Source: an uncultured Erythrobacter sp.
Lineage (GTDB): Bacteria; Pseudomonadota; Alphaproteobacteria; Sphingomonadales; Sphingomonadaceae
Length of the DNA: 64,000 nucleotides
Assembly: GCA_947488325.1 (NCBI GenBank)
Contig: CANKYZ010000009.1
Coordinates: forward strand, 50,865-114,864
Direction: 5' to 3'
The position numbers and the translations under genes were made by a program. Positions 38,214 through 46,938 of the stretch are shown in pieces. The first letter of the stretch is position 1, and the number at the start of each line of letters is the position of its first letter. Under the pieces are notes generated by a model, which saw only the letters and a program-made list of their open reading frames with translations, had not been told where the DNA came from and did no database searches.

Positions 38214-39242
38214 TTAGCTTTCCAAGAAGCGACCATAATCGCGCAGTAGCTCGAATGCTTTCATATTTTCAAGCGTGATCAAGCCTTTATCTTCAATACC
38301 AGTCAACCGATAGATTAACCGAAGAATGGCTTTTTGTTGAACCTCGCCGATGCCGACCAGGCTGATCAGCATGTCAGGATTGTCATGTTCCAGCTCATCA
38401 AACAGCATGGCGACATTCATTGGGTCAAATCCGAACCCTAGAAAGCCGAGCCGCTTTCCGCGCGACATTTCTGAACGAAGATAGGATCGGAATTGGCGGG
38501 AGCCAGCGCGCTGGCTGGCGGTGTAAATCCGTTTTGACAGGCGAACCATGTTCTCTGCATCGACATCGCCCCAAGTCGCGCCATATTCATCGTCGCCTTG
38601 CCATGGAAGACGTCCGGCGACACCGTAGGGGTGAACGATCCGCAATCGACCCGCGACCAATTCGCACGCTTCCTCATAACTCATGCCAAAGGCACGCTGC
38701 ACAACCCACGGGAGATAATGTTCGATCGCCCGGTCGTAATTGAAACAGACAATTGACAGCTTTTCAAAACACTCTTCTGCCTTAGCCCGCGGAACGCCCT
38801 TCACAATCACTTGGCCAAGTTGGAACAGCCAATTGTCAGTACCGCGCAAGGGCAGTTCACCAGGACCACGCGGCTCAAAAGCCATGGTAGACTTCGACTC
38901 CCCTTGAAGCGTGTAATAGACAATCGCCAGCTTTCCAGCAGCAACAACCGCCGGATCATGGCCATATTGTTCAAGGATCGCATCTATGGATGTGCTGACA
39001 AGCGTCGCATCACGGATAGCCATCGCCCCAGCGACCAGATCATCATAGGATATGTCGAGTTGATCGGCGCAACGCTGAAACAAGATCGAAAAATTGACTA
39101 GGTCGCGTGACTTAACCTCGGAATCGAGGCGCTCAAATTCAAACCCGGCAGCAATCTTCGCCAGCAATTCAGGCCCGTCAGGCATTTCGATTTCGCGGTT
39201 TGCGCCGGCACCGATAATCAGTGTTGTATCGGTTCTGATCAT
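38214..39242 (-). CDS. SIR2-like domain protein (possible NAD-consuming effector)
   Basis: 342 aa. The SIR2 fold is indicated by IIGAGANREIEMPDGPELL at 9-27 (usual GAGAS...G.EL), CFNYD at 166-170, RIVHPYG at 201-207 with the expected catalytic histidine, and LGFLGFGFDPMN at 265-276. In this branch, SIR2-like domains often cleave NAD in anti-phage defence (Thoeris ThsA, DSR, SIR2-Argonaute). No HerA, Argonaute or other partner is adjacent, so a stand-alone role is inferred. N replaces the usual Ser in GAGAS. A long hairpin ends 5 bp before the ATG. Transcription runs towards gor, 76 bp away. Confidence 0.7.
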   Translation of the reverse strand: MIRTDTTLIIGAGANREIEMPDGPELLAKIAAGFEFERLDSEVKSRDLVNFSILFQRCADQLDISYDDLVAGAMAIRDATLVSTSIDAILEQYGHDPAVVAAGKLAIVYYTLQGESKSTMAFEPRGPGELPLRGTDNWLFQLGQVIVKGVPRAKAEECFEKLSIVCFNYDRAIEHYLPWVVQRAFGMSYEEACELVAGRLRIVHPYGVAGRLPWQGDDEYGATWGDVDAENMVRLSKRIYTASQRAGSRQFRSYLRSEMSRGKRLGFLGFGFDPMNVAMLFDELEHDNPDMLISLVGIGEVQQKAILRLIYRLTGIEDKGLITLENMKAFELLRDYGRFLES

Positions 39243-39247
39243 AGCGA

Positions 39248-39290
39248 ATACGGCCCTTAGCTAGCGTGAAACGCCAGTTAGGGGCCGTAT
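39248..39290. promoter_or_regulatory. Long near-perfect hairpin in the SIR2-like gene leader
   Basis: ATACGGCCC and GGGCCGTAT form perfect 9-bp outer arms. The inner sequence continues pairing (GCGT/ACGC and flanking TAGCT/AGTTA) with two mismatches around a 3-nt loop, about 20 bp in all. On the minus strand it ends 5 bp before the SIR2-like ATG, and the only purine-rich stretch that could serve as ribosome-binding site (AAGGG) lies in the stem. On the plus strand it is followed by TTTAATTTT, as in a terminator, but no plus-strand gene lies there. Confidence 0.6.
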
Positions 39291-39367
39291 GTTTAATTTT
39301 CAATTAGTCAGACGGGAAAGGTTGCGAAATTCTCGCGACTTAGCCTTGGCTCGATGACTCAGTTGGT

Positions 39368-40795
39368 TTAGCCGTTCGCTGAACGTGGGCCTCCGCCCCC
39401 GCCGCCTTGCCCACCACCTTGGCCGCCTCTGCCGCCGCGACGCGGTCCACCGGGCCTGCCGCCACCAGGACGACCCTTGCGAGCAGAGTGCTTACCACCA
39501 GGCTTCTTTGGCCGCGAGGCGCCATCACCGGAACCATCACCGCGTGGCTTTCCGCCACCCATTGGACGGGGTTGAACCCGCTTCTTCGCAACACGGTTCT
39601 GACCGCGAGGTGCTGGCTTAGTCGGACCAACACCATCGACAACGGCACGAAAATTATCCGGCAGCGGCAAGCGGTCCAGATCTGCACCCGTTAGCTTATG
39701 AATATCCTTCAGATATGCGCGCTCATCCTCGGCACAAAAGGCAATCGCGACGCCGTCTTTACCTGCACGCGCGGTGCGTCCGATGCGGTGAACATATTGT
39801 TCGGGCACATTGGGAAGTTCGTAATTGATGACGTGGCTGACGCCAGGAATATCGATCCCGCGCGCAGCAACATCCGTGGCGATCAGGATCTTGGTCTTAC
39901 CGCGCCGGAATTCATCAAGCGCACGCTGGCGTTGGGGCTGCGATTTGTTGCCGTGGATTGCATTCGCAGGAATGCCAACCTGTCCAAGTTTCTTCACCAC
40001 GCGGTCCGCCCCATGTTTGGTACGGGAGAAAATCAGGACGCGCTCTAACTCGCCCGGAATATCGTGCCGTCCCGACAGGATCATTTCGAGCAACGACTGC
40101 TTTTCATCCTGTTGGACCATAAACAAATATTGCTCGACACGCTCTGCCGTCGTGCTTTCAGGTGTGACGGAGACTTGAACCGGGTTACGGCAATAGCCTG
40201 CAACCAATTCCTTGATCGATTTCGGCATCGTCGCGCTAAAAAACAGGGTCTGACGATCCTTGGGCACCAATTTGTTGATGGTGCGCAGCGCATGGATAAA
40301 CCCTAGGTCGAGCATCTGATCGGCTTCGTCCAGAATGAGCACTTCGACCGCATCCAGATTGAATGCTTTCTGATCGATCAGGTCGAGCAAGCGGCCCGGC
40401 GTTGCGATCAGAATGTCGGTGCCGCGATGCAGCTTGTTGCGGTCTTTGTTAACCGACGTACCGCCGACAATCACCTGAACTTTTAGGCCCGCTAACGCGC
40501 CATAATCCTTGGCGCTATCAGCGATTTGCACGGCAAGCTCACGCGTCGGAGCAAGAACCAGCATGCGGCATGATTTGAATGGAATGTTGTTATCCGACGC
40601 GCGTAGCCGGTCGATAGAGGGCAGCATAAACGCCGCCGTCTTACCTGTGCCGGTTTGCGCGATTCCCAAAAGGTCGCGCCCTTCGAGTACAGGCGGAATC
40701 GCCTGTTCTTGAATTGGGGTCGGAGTGGAATAGCCCTTGAGGTCAAGCGCTTGCAAAACGGGCTGAGACAGCCCGAGGTCTGAAAATTGTGTCAT
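39368..40795 (-). CDS. DEAD-box RNA helicase (RhlE-like)
   Basis: 475 aa. Motifs in order: Q-motif GYSTPTPIQEQAIP, Walker A AQTGTGKT, PTRELA, TPGRLLDLI, DEAD in LILDEADQMLD, SAT in FFSATMPKS, and the C-terminal RGIDIPGVSHVINYELP and HRIGRTARAG. A low-complexity Gly/Arg/Pro tail (about residues 395-475) is typical of RhlE-type helicases that act in RNA decay and ribosome assembly. MTQFSDLGLSQ at 40795 is preferred over the start four codons upstream. The 224-bp region before it holds a hairpin. Confidence 0.93.
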   Translation of the reverse strand: MTQFSDLGLSQPVLQALDLKGYSTPTPIQEQAIPPVLEGRDLLGIAQTGTGKTAAFMLPSIDRLRASDNNIPFKSCRMLVLAPTRELAVQIADSAKDYGALAGLKVQVIVGGTSVNKDRNKLHRGTDILIATPGRLLDLIDQKAFNLDAVEVLILDEADQMLDLGFIHALRTINKLVPKDRQTLFFSATMPKSIKELVAGYCRNPVQVSVTPESTTAERVEQYLFMVQQDEKQSLLEMILSGRHDIPGELERVLIFSRTKHGADRVVKKLGQVGIPANAIHGNKSQPQRQRALDEFRRGKTKILIATDVAARGIDIPGVSHVINYELPNVPEQYVHRIGRTARAGKDGVAIAFCAEDERAYLKDIHKLTGADLDRLPLPDNFRAVVDGVGPTKPAPRGQNRVAKKRVQPRPMGGGKPRGDGSGDGASRPKKPGGKHSARKGRPGGGRPGGPRRGGRGGQGGGQGGGGGGPRSANG

Positions 40796-40818
40796 TAAAA
40801 CTCGCAATATGTGCGAAA

Positions 40819-40842
40819 CGCACGCGCCAAAATGGGCGTGCG
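40819..40842 (-). promoter_or_regulatory. Hairpin in the DEAD-box helicase leader
   Basis: CGCACGCGCC and GGGCGTGCG pair with one bulged base around a 5-nt AT loop, 24 bp upstream of the helicase ATG. Position in the 5' leader of an RNA helicase gene would fit structure-dependent autoregulation, but no further motif supports that. The remaining roughly 190 bp up to 41031 show no other feature. Confidence 0.35.
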
Positions 40843-41031
40843 AGCGCAGGGGTGAAAACCACCCGCGTGAAAAGGGAAGTGTAGAAGTACAGTGCGAGGC
40901 GTAGCCGGGGCAGGCTTCTTATAGCCGCCGCTTCACGCTGGCTGTAACGCCTCGTATACGCACCAAATGGGGATAAAGGCTGCGAAAGTCAAAGCAATTC
41001 GCTGCTGAGCGTGATCGGCCAATTCTAAAAC

Positions 41032-41445
41032 TTACAACCGATCCCGCATTTCCTGATACGAAATGCGTGAGGAATAATTGCCCGCTATCGCATTTCCAGA
41101 AGCATCAAGAGCGGGTTCAAATGTGTGGTGTTCAATCAGAATTTCGCAAAGGCTATCTGAGATTCGGCGCATGCGGAATGTTTCTGTCAGTTCACAATCG
41201 GTTGGTTTACCTTCGGCATCCACCGTCAGGTTAAAGGCAATGTGCGAACGCCAAATGCGCATGCGGCGCGAAGTCTTAAGCAGTTCAAAATCACCATCCC
41301 ACGCCACAAGTCGAACCGGCGTTCCATCTTCGGCTGCAGGCGCCGCGCTCTTCACAGCAGTCTCGGTCTCATCACCCTTCGCGAACGCCGCCGGCGAAAT
41401 GACGAGTGCAACCGCAGCTGCAGAAAGCAGGATAAGACGATTCAT
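41032..41445 (-). CDS. Exported protein with TonB-C-terminal-like domain
   Basis: 137 aa. Signal peptide MNRLILLSAAAVALVISPAAFA, then a short Ala/Glu-rich linker and a domain with FNLTVDAEGKPTDCELTET, SLCEILIEHHTFEPALDASGN. The pattern (V.D..G.P..C.V, two cysteines, F.PA.D..G) is that of the TonB C-terminal fold. It lacks an N-terminal membrane anchor with a proline-rich spacer, so it is not a TonB energiser. Role unknown. Confidence 0.62.
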   Translation of the reverse strand: MNRLILLSAAAVALVISPAAFAKGDETETAVKSAAPAAEDGTPVRLVAWDGDFELLKTSRRMRIWRSHIAFNLTVDAEGKPTDCELTETFRMRRISDSLCEILIEHHTFEPALDASGNAIAGNYSSRISYQEMRDRL

Positions 41446-41597
41446 GAAGGGGGACCTTTGATTCGGAACTGATTGATTACGGTATAGTGACGAAAAATAC
41501 GCAAAATGGACGAAAGTGCAAATGAGGGTGCATTCTCACTCTCCATCGCCGCGAGATTTACGTTAGCGAGTGCAATATGAACGGTAATTGAAGCGGC

Positions 41598-43139
41598 TCA
41601 GGCACGTAACCCAGCTGCTTGCATCAACGCATTGGTGCTGGCGTCAAATTCGCCCTCGCCGCTATCGATCTGTTTGGCAATCGTCTTACCCAACTCAACT
41701 CCGAATTGATCAAACGGATTGATACCCATCAGCACCGCACCCGCAAATGTTCGATGTTCGTGAAAGGCGATCAGCGCGCCAAATGTCGCAGCATCGCAAT
41801 CGTCTATCAAGAACATCGCGCTAGGTCTGTTGCCGGGATAGGCGCGCGCGGGGTCATCAGCCTGTTTGCCCGCCATCAGCGCGGCACCTTGCGCCAGACA
41901 ATTCATAAGCAAATTGCGGTGATGCGCCGGGTCTAGTTCATCACCCGGCGCGATACTCGCGATAAAATCAACCGGAATCAGATGTGTTCCCTGATGAAGC
42001 AGCTGGAACACAGCATGCTGTGCATCGGTCCCAACCCCACCCCATGTCACCGCAGCGGTTGTACCCTCGACTGGCTGGCCATCGGTTCGCACACTTTTGC
42101 CGTTCGATTCCATCTCCAATTGTTGGAGATAATCGGGCAACAAAGCGAGCCGCTCGTCATAGGCAAACACAGCGCGGGTCTGGCACCCACGCACGCGCGA
42201 ATAATACAGGTCGCCAAAGGCAGCTAGCAGCGGCGCATTGGCCCGGCCATTGACCTCTCGGAAATGGTTGTCGATCATCTGCGCACCGGCCAGCATCGCT
42301 TGAAAATCTTCCATTCCCACTGCAAGCGCGACCGGAAATCCGATGCTCGACCACAACGAATAGCGTCCACCTACGCTTTCTGGAAATGGCAGTATTCGAG
42401 TTTCATCAACGCCCCATTCAACAGCACCTTCTGGGTTCGCGGTGAGTGCAATCACGCGCCCGCTTGGGTCAGTCACTTGATTGTCGGCCAGCCAATTCAA
42501 CGCGCTCGTCGCATTGGTAATGGTCTCTGTCGTGGTGAAAGTTTTGGACGCGATTGCGATCAAAGTTGTCGCGGGATCACACGCCGCAAATGCCTGTTCC
42601 AGCGCCAGTCCATCAATGTTTGAAACCACATGCACATCGATCAATTTCAAATCGCGGGTCAACGCATCAATCGCTAGTGCCGGGCCAAGCGCCGATCCAC
42701 CAATGCCGATATGTATAAGGTGCTTTACCTCTCCCAATGCACCTTCATGAATGGCCTCCACTAGCATTCCCATCCGGGCCAGAAGAGCCTGTGCTTCTTC
42801 GACATCGGCATCAGTCCCGCTGCCCCGCATCGCGCCGTGGGTCGCTGGGCGTCCTTCGGTGGGGTTAACGATCCCGCCGCTAAACAAAGCCTCTCGCGCT
42901 GAGGCAAACTCCGATGCATCCGCCATTTCTTCAAACGCATGCAACAAAGCGTCATCCAAATGGGTCTTTGACCAATCAAGCAGCATCCCTACCTGTCCCA
43001 ATTCTCCCAAATCCGCTTCGATCCGTTGGCTTAAATTCGCCACACGATCGGCATCATTGGCGAAGAGTTCTGACAGAGTCCGGTGCGGCATTTCTGCCAA
43101 ACGTTTCCAGACGGCATTGATCTTTGTCTGATCAGTCAT
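41598..43139 (-). CDS. pgi: Glucose-6-phosphate isomerase
   Basis: 513 aa. Contains HIGIGGSALGPALAIDAL, the signature region SVGGRYSLWSSIGFPVAL, MESNGKSV, WGGVGTDAQHAVFQLLHQG and the C-terminal INPFDQFGVELGK. It interconverts glucose-6-phosphate and fructose-6-phosphate. It diverges from lepB with about 49 bp between the starts, so the two share a promoter region. Confidence 0.97.
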   Translation of the reverse strand: MTDQTKINAVWKRLAEMPHRTLSELFANDADRVANLSQRIEADLGELGQVGMLLDWSKTHLDDALLHAFEEMADASEFASAREALFSGGIVNPTEGRPATHGAMRGSGTDADVEEAQALLARMGMLVEAIHEGALGEVKHLIHIGIGGSALGPALAIDALTRDLKLIDVHVVSNIDGLALEQAFAACDPATTLIAIASKTFTTTETITNATSALNWLADNQVTDPSGRVIALTANPEGAVEWGVDETRILPFPESVGGRYSLWSSIGFPVALAVGMEDFQAMLAGAQMIDNHFREVNGRANAPLLAAFGDLYYSRVRGCQTRAVFAYDERLALLPDYLQQLEMESNGKSVRTDGQPVEGTTAAVTWGGVGTDAQHAVFQLLHQGTHLIPVDFIASIAPGDELDPAHHRNLLMNCLAQGAALMAGKQADDPARAYPGNRPSAMFLIDDCDAATFGALIAFHEHRTFAGAVLMGINPFDQFGVELGKTIAKQIDSGEGEFDASTNALMQAAGLRA

Positions 43140-43188
43140 GTTCTAAACCCCTTTGCGCAAGCTTTGAGCGCGAGTAAGGGGAGCGGTG

Positions 43189-44043
43189 ATGAATGTTAAG
43201 ACCCAATCCACCGCCCCGACGACCACGTCCCCGGATAATGCTGTTGCAGCAGGCCAAGAGGAGGAGAAGGAAGGCTTTTTAAGCTTCATTTGGTTTCTTA
43301 CCAAACTGCTTTTTGCCGTCCTACTTTTCCGAAGCTTTGTATTTTCGCCTTTTTCGATTCCGTCGGAGAGTATGCTGCCACGTTTGTGGAACGGGGATTA
43401 CTTGCTCGCGGCCAAATGGCCTTATGGGTATTCCAGCTATTCCCTGCCCTACAGTGCGCCGCTGATCCCTGGGCGGGTTCTGTCTGGACAACCCGAACGC
43501 GGCGATGTGGTAATTTTCAAACACCCAATCGATCAGACCGATTACATCAAACGGGTCATCGGCCTTCCTGGCGACAGCGTGGCCTTGGTCGATGGACAGA
43601 TATTGCTGAACGGTGAACTGGTCCCACGCGAACCCATGGGTGATTTCGAAATTCCTGCGTCGGTCAACACCTCATGTGCATGGGGCGGCGAAGAAGGCAC
43701 CAATGAAGCGGGTGAAGCCGTGTGCCGCTATACCCGATTTCTCGAAACATTGCCGAGTGGGCGCCAATATGAAGTGCTCGATTTTGGCAACACACCTTCA
43801 GATAGTATTGCACCCAAGATCATCCCAGAAGGTCACATGTTTGTAATGGGTGATAATCGCGACAATTCGCGCGACAGCCGTTTTGAAGCGCGCAGCGGCG
43901 ATGCCGTCGGAATTGTCCCGCAGGAAAACCTTGTTGGAGAGGCCTTCATTATCATGTGGTCAACCGATGGCAGCGCAGAATGGATAAAGCCATGGACATG
44001 GTTCACCGCCGCGCGCGGGGGCCGGATTGGCGACACGCTGTGA
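43189..44043 (+). CDS. lepB: Signal peptidase I
   Basis: 284 aa. A single N-terminal membrane helix (about 31-50) precedes the catalytic serine S61 in FSIPSESMLP. The general base is K121 in DYIKRVIGLPGD, and GDNRDNSRDSR is the box E region. It removes signal peptides at the outer face of the inner membrane. An upstream GTG at 43186 is adjacent. The ATG at 43189 is preferred after AAGGGGAG. It is the first gene of lepB-rnc-era. Confidence 0.96.
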   Translation: MNVKTQSTAPTTTSPDNAVAAGQEEEKEGFLSFIWFLTKLLFAVLLFRSFVFSPFSIPSESMLPRLWNGDYLLAAKWPYGYSSYSLPYSAPLIPGRVLSGQPERGDVVIFKHPIDQTDYIKRVIGLPGDSVALVDGQILLNGELVPREPMGDFEIPASVNTSCAWGGEEGTNEAGEAVCRYTRFLETLPSGRQYEVLDFGNTPSDSIAPKIIPEGHMFVMGDNRDNSRDSRFEARSGDAVGIVPQENLVGEAFIIMWSTDGSAEWIKPWTWFTAARGGRIGDTL

Positions 44044-44056
44044 ACCGGATTGTTAT

Positions 44057-44758
44057 ATGACCGATCTTGCACCGGAAACACGCGATTGGCTTTCAACCAC
44101 CGGCTTTACGGTGAGCAACGATAACGTGTGGGTTGAAGCTTTGACCCATGGCAGTTTTAATTCCGCTGCATCGCGTAGTCGCTCGGGCGATCACGAGGTC
44201 GATTACCAACGGCTTGAATTTCTAGGTGATCGGGTGCTGGGCCTATCTGTCGCGAGCTGGCTCTATGCATCCAGCAACAATCAGGAAGGGCAGCTTTCAC
44301 AGCGTCTGAACGTATTGGTTAGCGGGCAAACATGCGCCCGGATCGCACGCGCAATAGGGGTGGCGGATCACATACGGCTCGGCAAACAAGCCCGCGAAGA
44401 TGGCGGCGCAGACAGCGCCAATATTCTGGGCGACGTGATGGAGGCGCTGATCGGCGCAAGCTTCGTCGACAATGGCTATGACATTACCCGCGAAGTGATC
44501 TACCGATTGTGGGAGAGTCAGCTAGACGGCGACGCTGGTAAATCGAAACATCCCAAAAGCGCATTACAGGAATGGGCTGCGGGCAACCAACGGGCCATGC
44601 CCCAGTATGAAATTGTTGAGCGCAGCGGGCCAGACCACGCCGCGCGTTTTAAAGTAGCAGTTAGCATCAAAAATGTCGGTGCGGCGCAAGCCGAAGCGAG
44701 CAACAAAGGCGAAGCAGAAAAGCTCGCCGCAAAAGCATTCTTGGAGGAATTCGGTTGA
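44057..44758 (+). CDS. rnc: Ribonuclease III
   Basis: 233 aa. The catalytic signature QRLEFLGDRVLG is at 51-62 with the metal-binding Glu and Asp, and GDVMEALIGAS follows near 125. The C-terminal double-stranded RNA-binding domain begins at HPKSALQEWAAG. It processes rRNA precursors and structured mRNA. The open frame begins at 44027 inside lepB; MTDLAPETRD at 44057, 13 bp after lepB, fits the family length. Confidence 0.96.
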   Translation: MTDLAPETRDWLSTTGFTVSNDNVWVEALTHGSFNSAASRSRSGDHEVDYQRLEFLGDRVLGLSVASWLYASSNNQEGQLSQRLNVLVSGQTCARIARAIGVADHIRLGKQAREDGGADSANILGDVMEALIGASFVDNGYDITREVIYRLWESQLDGDAGKSKHPKSALQEWAAGNQRAMPQYEIVERSGPDHAARFKVAVSIKNVGAAQAEASNKGEAEKLAAKAFLEEFG

Positions 44759-45687
44759 ACGTGAATGAAGCCCCAAATCCGGGCAACACCCATTGCGGCG
44801 TCGTCGCAATTATCGGCGCTCCCAATGCGGGCAAATCGACATTGGTGAACGCGCTTGTTGGCCAAAAAGTCGCGATCACCAGCGCAAAGGCGCAGACCAC
44901 TCGCGCTCGGATGCTGGGCATTGCTCTATATGGCGAACCTGAAGCGAATGTGCAGATGATCTTGGTCGATACGCCCGGTATATTCACGCCCAAACGGCGG
45001 ATGGACCGGGCTATGGTCAGCGCCGCATGGGAAGGCGCGGACAGCGCCGATGCCGTGCTGCTCATCGTCGATCCGATCAAACAGCGGCGGCATGAATTGA
45101 TCCCGTTGCTAGAGGCATTGGAGAAACGGCCTGAGCGCAAGATCCTAGTCCTAAACAAAGTCGACCGCGCCAAAAAGGAACCGCTGCTGGCTTTGGCACA
45201 GGAGATCGGCGGCCGGATCACCTTTGATGAAATTTTCTTTATCTCCGCGCTCACCGGCGACGGCGTGTCTGAAATGCAGGACGCGCTGGCTAAGCTAATG
45301 CCAGAGGGTCCGTGGATGTATCCCGAGGATCAGGTTTCTAACGTATCAGAGCGCTTGATGGCGACCGAAGTTACGCGGGAACAGCTGTATCAACAGCTCC
45401 ATGACGAACTGCCCTATGACGCCGCAGTGCGCCCCGAAAGCTACGAAGTGAAGCCCGATGGCAGCGTCGAAGTGCGCCAACAAATCGTCATCTCCCGCGA
45501 CAGCCAAAAACCTATCGTCCTGGGCAAGGGCGGCCAACGCATCAAAGCCATCGGCGAAGCGGCGCGCGCGGAACTCGCCGAGATTTTGGGCGTGGAGGTT
45601 CACTTGTTCCTGCACGTCAAGGTCAGCGAAGGCTGGAGCGAGGATAAAGAAGTGTTTGAGGAAATGGGCCTGGATTGGGTTAAGTAA
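44755..45687 (+). CDS. era: GTPase Era
   Basis: 310 aa. G1 GAPNAGKST near 22, G3 DTPG, G4 LNKVDRAKK, and a C-terminal KH domain with IVLGKGGQRIKAIG. Era binds 16S rRNA 3' ends in 30S maturation. The start is TTG at 44755, overlapping the rnc stop by 4 bp, with GGAGG at 8-nt spacing; a GTG at 44761 is less well placed. rnc-era order is a conserved operon. Confidence 0.96.
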   Translation: MNVNEAPNPGNTHCGVVAIIGAPNAGKSTLVNALVGQKVAITSAKAQTTRARMLGIALYGEPEANVQMILVDTPGIFTPKRRMDRAMVSAAWEGADSADAVLLIVDPIKQRRHELIPLLEALEKRPERKILVLNKVDRAKKEPLLALAQEIGGRITFDEIFFISALTGDGVSEMQDALAKLMPEGPWMYPEDQVSNVSERLMATEVTREQLYQQLHDELPYDAAVRPESYEVKPDGSVEVRQQIVISRDSQKPIVLGKGGQRIKAIGEAARAELAEILGVEVHLFLHVKVSEGWSEDKEVFEEMGLDWVK

Positions 45688-45702
45688 GGCTAGCGGTCGC
45701 CC

Positions 45703-45885
45703 CTAGCGCTTCTTAGCAACCTTGATCTTCTGCTGCTTGGCGAAGGTCTTGGTCGAATCCTCACTCCGGCCCAGCGCCTTGGCAATTTGCTTCAGACCCT
45801 GCCCTTTTGACGCGAGCAAGCGTAGACGGCCTGCTTCTTCAGCGTTCCACGGTTGTTTGTGACGTTCGAAGTGTTCTTTGCCCAT
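45703..45885 (-). CDS. Unknown small SANT/Myb-like helix-turn-helix protein
   Basis: 60 aa, basic. W and spaced hydrophobics in PWNAEEAGRLRLLASKG followed by LKQIAKALGRSEDSTKTFAKQ give a three-helix SANT-like pattern, as in small DNA-binding proteins. The C-terminus is Lys-rich. It converges with era, 15 bp away. Real gene likely, function unknown. Confidence 0.6.
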   Translation of the reverse strand: MGKEHFERHKQPWNAEEAGRLRLLASKGQGLKQIAKALGRSEDSTKTFAKQQKIKVAKKR

Positions 45886-45955
45886 GGGCGAGAGGCCTAA
45901 CGGGTCTGAAGCGCTTTGGCGATAGAGGCAGATTCGCGCCTCCCCGCACTCCGCT

Positions 45956-46417
45956 CTATTCCTGAGAGAGCTTTTCCAACTTTGCTAACAGGGCCGCTTC
46001 ATCAAAGGGCTTAACAATATAATCGTCAGCGCCCGCTTGAATCCCTTTATGGATATCGGTGGCATTGCCCTTTGATGTGCAGAACACGACCACAGGGGCC
46101 TTTGGCGTGGGGATCGCGCGCAGCTTCTCAACGAATTCCAGCCCATCCATCTCCGGCATATTCCAATCGGTCAGGACCAGTGTTGGCATGGCACGCTTGC
46201 ACCGAGCGAGCGCTTCTTCGCCGTCCTGCGCTTCAAGGGGGACATATCCCAGACTGCGCGCAATCTTGCTCGACACCTTGCGGATGACGCGGCTGTCATC
46301 GACGATCAAGCAAATCTTGGCAGCCGCCTGTTGAGCGGCTTCGGGGGCGTTGCCATCCCGCATCGCTTTGGCTGCGCGCACGATTGCATCGGTGTCATGC
46401 TCTTGCGGTACCGTCAC
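45956..46417 (-). CDS. CheY-like response regulator
   Basis: At least 153 aa. Receiver domain: acidic pair in CLIVDDSRVIRK, phospho-acceptor Asp in VLTDWNMPEMDG, Thr/Ser in FCTSKG, Lys in YIVKPFD. There is no output domain. The first standard start in frame is GTG at 46417 with a poor ribosome-binding site. The frame stays open for 39 more sense codons to an ATT at 46534, where GGAGG has 7-nt spacing, so the true N-terminus may be longer (about 192 aa) and overlap the upstream gene by 13 bp. Confidence 0.85.
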   Translation of the reverse strand: MTVPQEHDTDAIVRAAKAMRDGNAPEAAQQAAAKICLIVDDSRVIRKVSSKIARSLGYVPLEAQDGEEALARCKRAMPTLVLTDWNMPEMDGLEFVEKLRAIPTPKAPVVVFCTSKGNATDIHKGIQAGADDYIVKPFDEAALLAKLEKLSQE

Positions 46418-46521
46418 TTCTTCGCTTGCCCGAGTCTTTGCCTGCGCATTTTCCAGCTTTTCAGCCAGCGTTTTACCTTCCAGACTTTGGGCATGTTTGC
46501 CCGCGCCCGTGGTGCGTTTGA

Positions 46522-46833
46522 TTAGATTTTGAATGGCTCCGCCTCCCCTGCGAGTGACGCAAATTGGCCTTCGCCATGAAGCATATGGGAACTGTCTTCA
46601 TCGCCTTCTTCACCGGCAACGACACCCTCTCCTGGTGTTATGCGGATATGGAGGAATGGCACCCAGACATCGCCAAATTCAGCCTTTTGATACCACACAT
46701 CCAGCACATCATAGCTGGCCCAAACACCGTCGGGTTCGCGCAGGCGAATACCTTCGCCGATACGAGGTACAGCAGCGAAGCGAATAAGCTCCTGCGTCTG
46801 GTGGGTTTCGTTTTGGACTTCGATTTCAATCAC
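46522..46833 (-). CDS. Unknown protein partnered with the response regulator
   Basis: 103 aa, GTG start after a GGGG stretch. Segments RFAAVPRIGEGIRLREPDG and VLDVWYQKAEFGDVWVPFLHIRITP suggest a compact beta-rich fold. The last 25 residues are acidic and low in complexity. Not recognised. It lies directly upstream of the response regulator and may be translationally coupled to it. Confidence 0.65.
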   Translation of the reverse strand: MIEIEVQNETHQTQELIRFAAVPRIGEGIRLREPDGVWASYDVLDVWYQKAEFGDVWVPFLHIRITPGEGVVAGEEGDEDSSHMLHGEGQFASLAGEAEPFKI

Positions 46834-46871
46834 AGTATCGCCCCTAGTCTCAAACAGGGGATAGGGGACAA

Positions 46872-46922
46872 TACTAAAGGAAATACCAACGAATGGGCCA
46901 GCTTTGCCCTGCCCATCCGTTG
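46872..46922 (-). terminator. Probable terminator of topA
   Basis: On the minus strand CAACGGATGGGC pairs with GCCCATTCGTTG (12 bp with one wobble, 12-nt loop), followed by GTATTTCCTTT, shortly after the topA stop. The stem is strong; the T-run is interrupted. Confidence 0.65.
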
Positions 46923-46938
46923 ATCGAAGCTTCGCGCC

